A stretch of DNA of 64,000 nucleotides from Curvibacter lanceolatus ATCC 14669 (GCF_000381265.1 NZ_KB906253.1:496001-560000), one strand, 5' to 3'. Shown: positions 28,080 to 36,822, counted from the first letter of the stretch. The notes: generated from the sequence alone by a model not told the origin. Numbers and translations are program-made.

Positions 28080-29059
28080 ACACCCTCTCAACCGCCACTT
28101 CCATCACCTCAGAAGACACCATCCTGCTGGTCGGCCACGGCTCCCGCGAGGCCGCCGGCAACACCGAGATCCTCGACTTCGTGGCCCAGTGGCGCGCGCG
28201 CCGCCCGCAGTGGCGCATCGAGGTGTGCTTCATCGAGTTCGCCTCGCCCTCGCTGCACGACGGCCTGCTGAGCGCCGCGCAAAGCGGCCGCCGGGTGCTG
28301 GTGCTGCCCCTGATCCTGAACGCCGCCGGCCACGTGAAGATGGAGATCCCCGAGGCCATCGAGCACGCCCGCGCCCACTGCCCCGGCAGCCAGATCCTGC
28401 TGGCGCCCCACCTCACGGCCTGCGACCCCATCCTGGCCATCCTCAAGCGGCGCCTGCGTCAGGCCATGCTGGGCCTGGACATGCCCGACCCGCGCAGCAC
28501 CGGCGTGATCGTGCTGGGCCGCGGCTCGTCCGACCGGGGTGCCAATGGCGACATGGCCAAGATGGCGCGCTGGCTGCTGGAGGAGGGCGACCACGAGTTG
28601 GTCGACCTGGCCTTCACCGGCATCACCTGGCCGCGCCTGGAGCGCGTGGTGCAGCGCCAGGTGCTGCTGGGCATGGGCCAGATCGTGGTGCTGCCCTACT
28701 ACCTGTACACCGGCACGCTGATGGAGCGCATCCACCGCCAGGTGCAGCACCTGCGCGGCCAGTACCCGCAACTGCGCCTGGCCTGCAGCACGCATTTCGG
28801 CTTTGAGCCCGAGATCTTCGAGCTGCTGGAGCAACGCGCCCTGGACCTGCTGGCCGGCACCCCCGACAGCCGCCTGCCTTGCGACGGCTGCAGCTACCGC
28901 GAGATCGCGCACGACCTGGGCCACGGCCACTCGCACGAGCACACCCATGTGCCCGTGCCCGTTCATGTGCACACCCACGTGCCTGAGCACGCCACGCCGG
29001 CCGCAAACCCCGACCAAGTCGACCAGGCCGAACAGGCCCAACAGGCCCAGCCCGCATGA
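28076..29059 (+). CDS. cbiX: Sirohydrochlorin cobaltochelatase, long form
   Basis: A 327-residue protein made of two CbiX-like domains in tandem. The first opens ILLVGHGSREAAGN with the metal-binding H21; the second opens VIVLGRGSSDRGANGDMAKMARWL. It inserts cobalt into sirohydrochlorin, the first committed step of the cobalt-early (anaerobic) route. The C-terminal 50 residues are rich in histidine (HGHSHEHTHV and more), which is common in long CbiX forms and may store or deliver metal. The DGCSYR segment before it holds a cysteine pair with LPCDGC. Start and stop overlap the neighbours. Confidence 0.92.
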   Translation: MNTLSTATSITSEDTILLVGHGSREAAGNTEILDFVAQWRARRPQWRIEVCFIEFASPSLHDGLLSAAQSGRRVLVLPLILNAAGHVKMEIPEAIEHARAHCPGSQILLAPHLTACDPILAILKRRLRQAMLGLDMPDPRSTGVIVLGRGSSDRGANGDMAKMARWLLEEGDHELVDLAFTGITWPRLERVVQRQVLLGMGQIVVLPYYLYTGTLMERIHRQVQHLRGQYPQLRLACSTHFGFEPEIFELLEQRALDLLAGTPDSRLPCDGCSYREIAHDLGHGHSHEHTHVPVPVHVHTHVPEHATPAANPDQVDQAEQAQQAQPA

Positions 29060-29739
29060 GCACCGTCAATACCGTCACCGAGCAGCTCACCCGCGCCGGC
29101 CAGGCCATCGAGCACGACAGCTTCGCCATCATCGATGCCGAGGTGGGCCCGCACGCCTACGACCCGCTCCAGTGGCCCATCGTGCGCCGCATGATCCACG
29201 CCAATGCCGATTTCGAGTTCAACGGCCTGACCGACTTCCACCCCGCCGCAGTGGAGGCCGGCATCCAGGCCATGCTGCGCGGCGGCACGCCCGTGGTGGC
29301 CGATGTCGAGATGATCTGCTCGGGCCTGTCGCAGCCGCGCCTGGCCCACTTCGGCATGCGCACCCACCAGTTCATCAGCGATGCCGACGTGATCGAGGCG
29401 GCGCGTGCGCAGGACACCACCCGCGCCGTGCAGGCCATGCGCAAGGCCTGGCGATTGGGCCTGCTGCAGGGCGCCATCGTGGGCATTGGCAACGCACCCA
29501 CCGCGCTGATCGAGCTGGTGCGCCTGATCCGCGAGGAGGGCCTGCGCCCGGCCCTGGTGGTGGGCATGCCGGTGGGCTTTGTGGCCGCAGCCGAATCCAA
29601 AGACCTGATGGCCGGCCTGAACGAGGTGCCCTGGATCGTGATCCGCGGCCGCAAGGGCGGCTCGACCCTGGTGGTGGCGGCCCTGCACGCACTGCTGGCC
29701 CTGGCCGAGGCGCGCCAGAAAGCCGCCGGGGCCGCGTGA
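29056..29739 (+). CDS. cbiC: Precorrin-8X / cobalt-precorrin-8 methylmutase
   Basis: A 227-residue enzyme (CbiC/CobH) that moves the methyl group from C11 to C12, forming cobyrinate. It shows HANADFEFNGLTDFHPAAVEAGIQAMLRGGTPVVADVEMICSG, IGNAPTALIEL and the ending FVAAAESKDLMAGLNEVPWIVIRGRKGGSTLVVAALHALLAL, all family hallmarks including the active-site histidine of the fold (MIHANAD). It overlaps cbiX by four bases and cbiD by one (TGATG). Confidence 0.93.
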   Translation: MSTVNTVTEQLTRAGQAIEHDSFAIIDAEVGPHAYDPLQWPIVRRMIHANADFEFNGLTDFHPAAVEAGIQAMLRGGTPVVADVEMICSGLSQPRLAHFGMRTHQFISDADVIEAARAQDTTRAVQAMRKAWRLGLLQGAIVGIGNAPTALIELVRLIREEGLRPALVVGMPVGFVAAAESKDLMAGLNEVPWIVIRGRKGGSTLVVAALHALLALAEARQKAAGAA

Positions 29740-30965
29740 TGGCAGGAACGATGGACAGCAAGATGGAGGGCAAGAGCACCGCCCCCCGCGGCACCCGCAC
29801 CGGCTTCACCACCGGGGCCTGTGCCGCCGCTGCGGCGCGCGCCGCCGTGCAGGGCTTGCTGAGCGGTCAGGTGCCCGACGCGGTGGAAAGCCTGCTGCCC
29901 AATGGCGACCGGGTGCGCTTTGCCGTGCACGATGGGCACTGCGACGCGGCCAGCGCCCATGCCATGGTGGTCAAGTTTGCCGGCGACGACCCCGACTGCA
30001 CCGATGGCGCCCACCTCACGGTGGACCTGCGCGTGCTGCCCGGCCAGGCCGGTGTGCTGCACTGGCGCGCCGGCGAGGGCGTGGGCACCGTCACCTTGCC
30101 CGGCCTGGGGCTGGAGGTGGGCGGCCCGGCCATCAACCCGGTGCCGCGCCAGAACATCGCCGACAACCTGCGCGAGGTGGCCCTGGCCCTGCTGGCCGAG
30201 CACGGGTTGGAGGTGTGCATCAGCGTGCCCGGCGGGCAGGAGATGGCCAAGAAGACCACCAACGCGCGCCTGGGTATTCTGGGCGGCATCAGCATCCTGG
30301 GCACCACCGGCATCGTGCGCCCGTATTCCACCGCCGCCTGGCGCGCCAGCGTGGTGCAGGGCGTGCAGGTGGCGGCCACGCTGGGCCACGGCCTGGTGGC
30401 CTTGACCACGGGCGGGCGCACCGAATCGTTTGCCATGGCCACCCTGCGCGCCGAGCAGCCCGGCCTGCCGGCGGCCTGCTTTGTGCAGATGGGCGATTTT
30501 TTGCGCTACGCGCTCGACGAGGCGCTGGCCCAGGGCCTGCCCCAGGTGGTGCTGGGCGTGATGGTGGGCAAGCTCACCAAGATCGCCCAGGGCGAGACCA
30601 TCACCCACGCCAACCGCAACGTGGTGGACACCGATCTGGTGGCCCAGATCGGGCGCGAGATCGGTGCCAGCGAGGCCGACTGCCAGGCCATGGCCCAGGC
30701 CGAGACCGCGCGCTTTGGCGCCGAGCTGATGGTGGAGCGCGGCCTGGGCCCGGCTTTTCACCAGGCGTTGGCGCAAAAGGCCATCGACACCCTGAGCGAC
30801 CCGCAACGCTATGGCCGCGCCTTTCAGCTGCGCGTGCTGGTGTGCGACTTTGCCGGCCAGCTGGTGGCCGATGTGCTGTCGCCCCCGGCACTGCCCGCGG
30901 CTGAAAGGCCTGCCAGGCCGCCTCGGGCGCCCGAGCTTGATACCGATGAGGACCCCGTTTCGTGA
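29739..30965 (+). CDS. cbiD: Cobalt-precorrin-5B C1-methyltransferase
   Basis: A 408-residue enzyme specific to the anaerobic corrin route. The start region is TRTGFTTGACAAAAARAAV; later parts are GGQEMAKKTTNARLGILGGISILGTTGIVRPYSTAAW, ALTTGGRTESFAMATL and MVGKLTKIAQGETITHANRNVVDTDLVAQIG. It methylates C1 of cobalt-precorrin-5B. The ATG at 29739 overlaps the cbiC stop (TGATG); an in-frame opening further upstream lies over cbiX and cbiC. A Pro-rich tail ends the protein. Confidence 0.92.
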   Translation: MAGTMDSKMEGKSTAPRGTRTGFTTGACAAAAARAAVQGLLSGQVPDAVESLLPNGDRVRFAVHDGHCDAASAHAMVVKFAGDDPDCTDGAHLTVDLRVLPGQAGVLHWRAGEGVGTVTLPGLGLEVGGPAINPVPRQNIADNLREVALALLAEHGLEVCISVPGGQEMAKKTTNARLGILGGISILGTTGIVRPYSTAAWRASVVQGVQVAATLGHGLVALTTGGRTESFAMATLRAEQPGLPAACFVQMGDFLRYALDEALAQGLPQVVLGVMVGKLTKIAQGETITHANRNVVDTDLVAQIGREIGASEADCQAMAQAETARFGAELMVERGLGPAFHQALAQKAIDTLSDPQRYGRAFQLRVLVCDFAGQLVADVLSPPALPAAERPARPPRAPELDTDEDPVS

Positions 30966-32314
30966 ACCCTGTGAAAGACCCCAACCCCTGCCGCGTGATC
31001 GGCGTGCTCGATGACGGCGTGGCCAGCCTCAGCGCCACCGCGCTGGCCCACCTGCGCACGGCCGATGTGGTGATCGGCGGTGCCCGCACCCTGGCCCTGC
31101 TGCGCCACGAGTTCAAGCCCCAGGCCCGGCTGCACGACCTGGGCGGCCAGCTCAAGGCCGTGCCCGGCTGGGTGCGCGCCGCCCGCGAGGCCCATCTGGC
31201 CTGCGTGGTGCTGGCCACCGGTGACCCGCTGTGCCATGGCATCGCACCCTACCTGGCGCAGCACCTGTGCGTGCAGGCGCTCGACATCCTGCCCAACCTG
31301 TCGACCCTGCAACTGGCCTGCGCCCGCATCGGCCTGGCCTGGCAAGAGGCGCGCATCGTGTCGGTGCACGGCACGGACGCCGGCGAGTGGGCGGTGGGCA
31401 GCCCCCCCGGCCACGGCCTGTACGCGCTGGCCCAGGCCTTGCGCGGCGAGCGCCGCCTGCTGGTGCTGACCAGCCCGGCCAACAGCCCCGACCGCATTGC
31501 CCGCCTGCTGCTGGCCGAAGGCCTGGGCGATGACTACCAGATGGCCGTGGCCGAGAACCTGCTGCAGGCCGAAGAGCGCCTGCACACCGAGCTCAGCCCG
31601 GCCCAAGCCGCTGCCATGCGTTTTGCCGAGCTGAATGTGGTGCTGCTGTGGCGCCTGCGCCCGGCGCCCCAACTGCCGTGCCTGGGCCTGCCCGACAGCG
31701 CTTACGAGCAGCGCCAGCCCGACAAGGGCCTGATCACCAAGCAGGAGGTGCGCGCCGTGAGCCTGGCCCGCCTGCAGCTGCGCCCGGCCAGCGTGGTGTG
31801 GGACATCGGGGCCGGCTCGGGCTCGGTGGGGCTGGAGGCAGCGCGCCTGTGCCGGCGCGGCCATGTGTGGGCCATCGAAAAAAACGAGGCCGACCATGCC
31901 ATTGCCAGCCGCAACCACGCCCGCGCCGGCCTGAGCAACTACAGCCTGCAGTTGGGCCGCGCCCCCGAGGGCCTGGGCGACTGGCCCGACCCCGATGCGG
32001 TGTTCATCGGCGGCTCGGGCGGCGAACTGGCCGAGCTGATCAACCGGGTGTTGCAGCGCCTGCGCCCCGGCGGCCACCTGGTGATGAATTTTGTGACCCT
32101 GGAGAACCTGGCCACCGCCACCGCCGCATTGCAGGCCGCAAGCACTCAGGCGGCCAGCGCCCAGGCCGCCCCCGGCACCCTGGGCTGGGACGTGTTGCAG
32201 ATCCAGGCCGCGCGCAGCAAACCCATCCTGCACATGCACCGCATGGCCGCCGAGAACCCGGTGTGGCTGGTCTGCGCCCACCGTGCCCACCCTGAGGAGG
32301 CCCTGAATGACTGA
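30962..32314 (+). CDS. cobL: Precorrin-6Y C5,15-methyltransferase (CbiE-CbiT fusion)
   Basis: A 450-residue fusion of a CbiE methyltransferase (about 1-215) with a CbiT decarboxylating methyltransferase (about 250-445), as in CobL. The first half has VVIGGARTLALLR, VVLATGDPLCHGIAPYLAQHL and LPNLSTLQLACARIGLAWQEA; the second has PDKGLITKQEVRAVSLARL, the SAM loop VVWDIGAGSGSVGLEAARL and DAVFIGGSGGELAELI. It methylates C5 and C15 and removes the acetate carboxyl. A GTG start at 30962 overlaps the cbiD stop by four bases; the end overlaps the next gene by eight. Confidence 0.93.
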   Translation: MNPVKDPNPCRVIGVLDDGVASLSATALAHLRTADVVIGGARTLALLRHEFKPQARLHDLGGQLKAVPGWVRAAREAHLACVVLATGDPLCHGIAPYLAQHLCVQALDILPNLSTLQLACARIGLAWQEARIVSVHGTDAGEWAVGSPPGHGLYALAQALRGERRLLVLTSPANSPDRIARLLLAEGLGDDYQMAVAENLLQAEERLHTELSPAQAAAMRFAELNVVLLWRLRPAPQLPCLGLPDSAYEQRQPDKGLITKQEVRAVSLARLQLRPASVVWDIGAGSGSVGLEAARLCRRGHVWAIEKNEADHAIASRNHARAGLSNYSLQLGRAPEGLGDWPDPDAVFIGGSGGELAELINRVLQRLRPGGHLVMNFVTLENLATATAALQAASTQAASAQAAPGTLGWDVLQIQAARSKPILHMHRMAAENPVWLVCAHRAHPEEALND

Positions 32315-33164
32315 GCCAACCCCCTTGTCACCGGCCGGGCTGCCCGCGCCGACATCGCATCGGCGCGGCACCCTGTGGGGCGTCTCGCTGGGCCCCGGTG
32401 ACCCAGGCCTGATCACCCGTGCCGCCTGGGCCGCTCTGCAGCGCCGCGACGTGGCCTGGGCCTACCCGGCGCGCAGTGGCAAAACCCCCAGCTACGCGCT
32501 CGACATCGCCACCCGCGCCGGCCTGGCCCCGCCCGAGCAGCACAGCCTGCTGCTGTTTCCGATGACGCACGACGGCGAGAAGCTGGCCCGCGCCTGGCTC
32601 AAGGCCGCCCACACGCTGCTGCCCTGGCTGCAGGCCGGGCGCGACGTGCTGTTTCTGGTGGAGGGCGATGCCAGCACCTACGCCACCTTCGGCCACCTGG
32701 CGCGCACCGTGAAGGCGCTGGATGCCGAGGTGCCCGTGCAGGTGCTGGCGGGCGTCAACTCGTTCACCGCGGCCTGTGCCCAGGCTGGCGTGCCCTTTGC
32801 CGAGCAGGACGACACCGTGGCCATCGTGCCGGCCGCCTACGGCCTGAGTGCGGTGGACCGCCTGCTGCCTGATTTCGACACCCTGGTGCTCATGAAGATC
32901 AAGCCTTTGCTCGACGAGTTGCTCGACTGGCTGCAGCGCCGTGGCCTGCTGGCCGGCGCGCACTTCATCGAGCGCGTGGGCGCGCCCGATGAGCGCCGCG
33001 TGTCGGGTGCTGATCTGCTGGCCCTGCGCGGCACCCGGGTCAGCTACCTGTCGCTGCTGCTGGTGAAGAACCCCGGCCGCGTGCGCGGCGAACGCATCAA
33101 GGGCTGCCTCAAGAAGAGTGCCACGCCCGCACCGGCCACCCCCTCACTGCTGGATCCCACATGA
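32307..33164 (+). CDS. cobI: Precorrin-2 / cobalt-factor II C20-methyltransferase
   Basis: A 285-residue corrin methyltransferase (CobI/CbiL). Evidence is GTLWGVSLGPGDPGLITRAAWAALQRRDVAWAYPARS, VLFLVEGDASTYATFGHLARTVK, VQVLAGVNSFTAACAQAGVPFAEQDDTVAIVPAAY and FDTLVLMKIKPLLDELLDWL. It adds the C20 methyl group early in the route. The C-terminal tail (about 20 residues) is unstructured. It overlaps both neighbours. Confidence 0.92.
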   Translation: MTEPTPLSPAGLPAPTSHRRGTLWGVSLGPGDPGLITRAAWAALQRRDVAWAYPARSGKTPSYALDIATRAGLAPPEQHSLLLFPMTHDGEKLARAWLKAAHTLLPWLQAGRDVLFLVEGDASTYATFGHLARTVKALDAEVPVQVLAGVNSFTAACAQAGVPFAEQDDTVAIVPAAYGLSAVDRLLPDFDTLVLMKIKPLLDELLDWLQRRGLLAGAHFIERVGAPDERRVSGADLLALRGTRVSYLSLLLVKNPGRVRGERIKGCLKKSATPAPATPSLLDPT

Positions 33165-33961
33165 CCGAACCCATCCCCAACGCTCAACCCCCCGTGGTGT
33201 TGTCGGCACCCGCCCAGGCCACCGAAGAGGTGCGCCTGTGCCTGGTCGCCATCACCCGCCATGGCGCCAGCCAGGCGGCCCGCCTGGCCCAGGCCCTGCC
33301 GCAGGCCGACATCTGCACCTCGGCCAAGTTTGCCGCGCAGTTTGCCGGGCTGCCCAACCGCGTGCGTGCTTACGAAGGCGCGTTGCGCGACGAGATCGGC
33401 CCGCTGTTTGCGGGCTGGGACCAGCTGGTGTTCTTTGTCTCGCTGGGCGCCGTGGTGCGCCTGATCGCCCCGCACCTGCGCAGCAAGGACGAAGACCCTG
33501 GCGTGATCGTGGTGGACGATGCAGGCCAGTACGTGATCCCCGTGCTGTCGGGCCATGTGGGCGGCGCCAACGAATGGAGCGAGCGCGTGGCCGAGGCCCT
33601 GCAGGCCAGCCCCGTGCTCACCACTGCCTCTGACGTGGGCCGCACCCTGCCGGTCGATATCCTGGGCCGCCACCTGGGCTGGCGCGTGGAGGCGCCCAAG
33701 ATCAACATCACCCGGGTGTCGGCCCATGTGGTCAATGGCGAGCCGATTGCCTTTGTGCAAGAGGCCGGCCGCCCCGACTGGTGGACCCGGTCCACGCCGT
33801 TGCCCGCCAACATCCACTGCTTTACCCAGTGGGCCGAGGTGGACCTGGGCCGCTTTGCCGCCGTGCTGTGGGTGACCCACGCCGAGGTGAGCGAGGCGCG
33901 CTGGGCCCAACTGAGCGAGCGCCTGGTGGTGTACCGCCCGCCACTGGAGGCGGGCGCATGA
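33161..33961 (+). CDS. cbiG: Cobalt-precorrin-5A hydrolase, N-terminal and central CbiG domains
   Basis: A 266-residue protein with the N-terminal and middle CbiG regions. It shows LVAITRHGASQAARLAQALPQADICTSAKFA, LVFFVSLGAVVRLIAPHLRSKDEDPGVIVVDDAGQYVIPVLSGHVGGANEWSERVAEAL and TTASDVGRTLPVDILGR. CbiG opens the lactone ring and releases acetaldehyde in the anaerobic route. The C-terminal CbiG domain is a separate gene that follows with a four-base overlap, so the enzyme is split in two here. Confidence 0.9.
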   Translation: MTEPIPNAQPPVVLSAPAQATEEVRLCLVAITRHGASQAARLAQALPQADICTSAKFAAQFAGLPNRVRAYEGALRDEIGPLFAGWDQLVFFVSLGAVVRLIAPHLRSKDEDPGVIVVDDAGQYVIPVLSGHVGGANEWSERVAEALQASPVLTTASDVGRTLPVDILGRHLGWRVEAPKINITRVSAHVVNGEPIAFVQEAGRPDWWTRSTPLPANIHCFTQWAEVDLGRFAAVLWVTHAEVSEARWAQLSERLVVYRPPLEAGA

Positions 33962-34407
33962 CCCACGCCACACACCGCGCCCGACGCCATCCCACCGTGG
34001 CGCTGGGCCTGGGCTGCGACCGGGGCTGCAGCCTGGCCACGCTGCGCCAGGCCGTGGAAGCGGCCCTGGCCCAGGCCGGTGCCGGCTGGGCCGATGTGCA
34101 GGCCGCCGCCAGCATCACCCTCAAGGCCGATGAGGCCGGCTTGCTGGCGCTGGCGGCCGAGCAGGGCTGGGCGCTGCGCTTTCACCCGCCCGAGGTGCTG
34201 GCCTCCGTGCCCGTGCCCAACCCCTCAGAAACCGTGCGCCGCTACACCGGCACCCCCTCGGTCAGCGAGGCCGCGGCCCTGCTGGCCGCGGGCTGGCCCG
34301 GCCCGCCCACGCCGGCCCTGCTGCTCGAAAAACACAAGCACTGCGGCCCCGACGGCCGCAACGCCACCGTCTCGGTGGCGCTCATGAACACAACACCCTC
34401 TGCCTGA
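33958..34407 (+). CDS. CbiG C-terminal domain / CobE-like protein
   Basis: A 149-residue protein matching the C-terminal domain of CbiG and the stand-alone CobE. It has VALGLGCDRGCSLATLRQAVEAALAQAG, ITLKADEAGLLALAAEQGWALRF and the end motif EKHKHCGPDGRNATVSVAL. Together with the preceding gene it makes a full CbiG. The ATG at 33958 overlaps that gene by four bases; a longer opening reads inside it. Confidence 0.88.
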   Translation: MTHATHRARRHPTVALGLGCDRGCSLATLRQAVEAALAQAGAGWADVQAAASITLKADEAGLLALAAEQGWALRFHPPEVLASVPVPNPSETVRRYTGTPSVSEAAALLAAGWPGPPTPALLLEKHKHCGPDGRNATVSVALMNTTPSA

Positions 34408-34418
34408 GAACCCTGACC

Positions 34419-35450
34419 ATGAACCCTGAACCCACCCCCACCGAACCTGGTAGAAGCACAGGTAGCAGCACCGGCACCGGCAAGATCATGCTGGTGGGCA
34501 TCGGCCCCGGCAGCGTCGAACACATGACGGCCCGCGCCCGCTCGGCCATTGCCGAGGCCGATGTGGTGATCGGCTATGTCACCTACATCAAGCTGGTGGC
34601 CGACCTGCTGGAGGGCAAAGAGATCATCCGCAAGTCGATGACCGAGGAGCTGGACCGTGCCATCAGCGCGCTCGAATGCGCCCGCGCCGGCAAAAAAGTG
34701 GCCCTGATCTCCTCGGGCGATGCCGGCGTGTACGGCATGGCCGGCCCCACCTACGAGGTGTTGTTTCAGGCCGGCTGGACGCCCGACGACCCGGTGCAGC
34801 TCGAAATCGTGCCCGGTGCCTCGGCCCTCAACAGCTGTGCAGCCCGCGTGGGCGCGCCGCTCACGCACGATTTCTGCGCCATCTCGCTGTCGGACCTGCT
34901 CACGCCCTGGCCCACCATCGCGCGCCGGCTTGACGCAGTGGCCATGGCCGATTTTGTGGTGGCCCTGTACAACCCCAAGAGCGGCCGTCGCACGCGCCAG
35001 ATCGTCGAGGCGCAGCGCCTGTTTCTGCGCCATCGCCGCGCCGACACCCCGGTGGCCATCGTCAAGAGCGCCTACCGCCGCCGCGAGAACATCGTCTTCA
35101 CCACCCTGGACCAGATGGCCGAGGCCGACATCGGCATGCTCAGCACCGTGCTGATCGGCAACAGCAACACCTTTGTGCGCCACGGCCTGATGGTCACCCC
35201 GCGCGGCTACGCCAACAAATACGACATGGACGACGGCGGCAGCACCCGCGCCGGCGAGAAGGCCGGCCGCTCGCTCTCCACCGGCCTGCTGGGCTGGCTC
35301 GAATCGCTGCAGGCCGAGCACCAGGCCGGCGTCAGCATCGAAGCCCTGGCAGCGCTGCACCGCCTGCCGGCGGACTACATCCGCGACACCCTGCAACACC
35401 CGCCCGAAGCGCCCAGCACCCCGGCCCCCGCTGAAGAAAGCGAAGCATGA
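34419..35450 (+). CDS. cobJ: Precorrin-3B C17-methyltransferase / cobalt-factor III methyltransferase
   Basis: A 343-residue corrin methyltransferase (CobJ/CbiH). It has KIMLVGIGPGSVEHMTARARSAIAEADVVIGYVTYIKLV, KKVALISSGDAGVYGMAGPTYEVL, EIVPGASALNSCAARVGAPLTHDFCAISLSDLLTPW and FVVALYNPKSGRRTRQIVEA. It methylates C17 with ring contraction. Beyond about residue 265 there is an extra 75-residue stretch not found in short CbiH proteins, with helical pattern and a Pro-rich end. It overlaps the ferredoxin gene by four bases. Confidence 0.92.
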   Translation: MNPEPTPTEPGRSTGSSTGTGKIMLVGIGPGSVEHMTARARSAIAEADVVIGYVTYIKLVADLLEGKEIIRKSMTEELDRAISALECARAGKKVALISSGDAGVYGMAGPTYEVLFQAGWTPDDPVQLEIVPGASALNSCAARVGAPLTHDFCAISLSDLLTPWPTIARRLDAVAMADFVVALYNPKSGRRTRQIVEAQRLFLRHRRADTPVAIVKSAYRRRENIVFTTLDQMAEADIGMLSTVLIGNSNTFVRHGLMVTPRGYANKYDMDDGGSTRAGEKAGRSLSTGLLGWLESLQAEHQAGVSIEALAALHRLPADYIRDTLQHPPEAPSTPAPAEESEA

Positions 35451-35830
35451 GCAGCCCCACCGACCAGGACACCACGGCCCAAAGCGTTGACTCGGCCAGC
35501 CCCGCCGTCGTCAAACCCAAGATCGGCAACTACAAGCGCCACCTGCTGATCTGCACCGGCCCCCGCTGCAGCCCCGGTGGCGAATCGCAAGACCTGTACG
35601 ACAGCCTGGGCACCAAGTTCAAGGCCGCCGGCCTGGACAGCGGCGAACTGCGCGTGAAGCGCAGCCGCGTGAGCTGCTTTGCCGCCTGCAAGGGCGGCCC
35701 CGTGCTGTGCGTGCAACCCGACGGCACCTGGTACTACAACGTCACCCCCGAGAACATGGACCGCATCATCGAAGAGCACCTGGTGCAGGGGCGGCGGGTG
35801 GAGGATCTGGTGTTTCATCAGGCGGGGTAG
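35447..35830 (+). CDS. (2Fe-2S) ferredoxin, thioredoxin-like fold (CbiW-like)
   Basis: A 127-residue protein whose core is a thioredoxin-like [2Fe-2S] ferredoxin. The likely ligands are the four cysteines in HLLICTGPRCSPGG and VSCFAACKGGPVLCVQP; MDRIIEEHLVQGRRVEDLVF closes the domain. A similar ferredoxin (CbiW) is known in some anaerobic cobalamin operons. It is the last gene of the set and overlaps cobJ by four bases. It may pass electrons to a reductive step or carry the redox load of ring contraction; its exact partner is not known. Confidence 0.82.
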   Translation: MSSPTDQDTTAQSVDSASPAVVKPKIGNYKRHLLICTGPRCSPGGESQDLYDSLGTKFKAAGLDSGELRVKRSRVSCFAACKGGPVLCVQPDGTWYYNVTPENMDRIIEEHLVQGRRVEDLVFHQAG

Positions 35831-35869
35831 GGGGCGGGCCGATCGAGGCGGGCGCGCCTGCTGCAGCCA

Positions 35870-36796
35870 TCAGGTCGCGGTACAGACCGATGCTGGAAGC
35901 TCTTCAACCCCGCCCAGTTTTTCAAGCATCAGCTCAATGAAGGCCGACACGGCGCTCGGCAGGTGCTGCCGACTCGGGTACACCAGGTGCACGCCGTGCC
36001 CGAGGCGGTGGTGGTCGGGCAGCACCGGCAGCAGCAGGCCGGCGCGCAGGTCGCGGCGCGTCAGCGTGGCGGGCAACAGCGCAATGCCCAGGCCGGCCAG
36101 CGCTGCCTTGCGCAAGGCCTGTACGGTGTTGCCACTGAAGCGGCCCTTCACAGACACCTCTGTTTCTTGTCCATCGGGTCCGGTCAGGCACCAGCGGGCC
36201 TCACCGCTGCTGTGGCTGAAGCCCAGGCAGTCGTGCTGTTGAAGCTCCGCCAAGCTCGCCGGTGCGCCCCGGGATTGCAGGTAGGCCGGGCTGGCCACCA
36301 GGCTGTCCAGGCCCGCGTCGAGCACCTTGCGGGCGTACAGGCTGGAGTCTTCCAGCACCCCGCCCCGAATGGCCACATCGATGCGCTCGGCGATGAGGTC
36401 GGCGCGTGCATCACTGAGTGCAAAGTCAACCCGGACTTTGGGGTGGGCCTGCAGAAACTCGCTCAGCCATTCCATCTGAAAAAAGTCGAAGAAGTCGGCG
36501 GGTGCCGCGACCCGCACCAGCCCGCTGGGCTCTTGCCCATCGGCCGTCAGCGTGGCGCCGGCATCGAACAAGCCGTCTACCGCGCCGGCACAGCGGTCAT
36601 GGAAAGCCTGGCCTGCCTGCGTCAGGGCCAGGTGGCGCGTGGAGCGTTGCATCAACCGGGTGCCGAGCTGTGCCTCCAGCAGTTGCACGCGGCGGCTGAG
36701 CGTGCTGGGCGGAACACCCAGGCGCCGCGAAGCCTCGGCAAAGCTGCCGCAGCGCACGACCTGGATGAAGGTGGCAACGTCGTTGAGGTCCAGCAT
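35870..36796 (-). CDS. LysR-family transcriptional regulator
   Basis: A 308-residue LysR regulator. The HTH is MLDLNDVATFIQVVRCGSFAEASRRLGVPPSTLSRRVQLLEAQLGTRLMQRSTRHLALT, and the rest is an effector domain (GLVRVAAPADFFDFF and later AERIDVAIRGG). I start it at 36796, where the family begins; an in-frame ATG at 36832 would add 12 residues. It is divergent from the NAD(P)-binding protein at 36983, which it probably controls. A 14-base palindrome at 36823-36836 lies just upstream of its start. Confidence 0.87.
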   Translation of the reverse strand: MLDLNDVATFIQVVRCGSFAEASRRLGVPPSTLSRRVQLLEAQLGTRLMQRSTRHLALTQAGQAFHDRCAGAVDGLFDAGATLTADGQEPSGLVRVAAPADFFDFFQMEWLSEFLQAHPKVRVDFALSDARADLIAERIDVAIRGGVLEDSSLYARKVLDAGLDSLVASPAYLQSRGAPASLAELQQHDCLGFSHSSGEARWCLTGPDGQETEVSVKGRFSGNTVQALRKAALAGLGIALLPATLTRRDLRAGLLLPVLPDHHRLGHGVHLVYPSRQHLPSAVSAFIELMLEKLGGVEELPASVCTAT

Positions 36797-36822
36797 GGCG
36801 ATTGATATTAAAAATGAACGAG

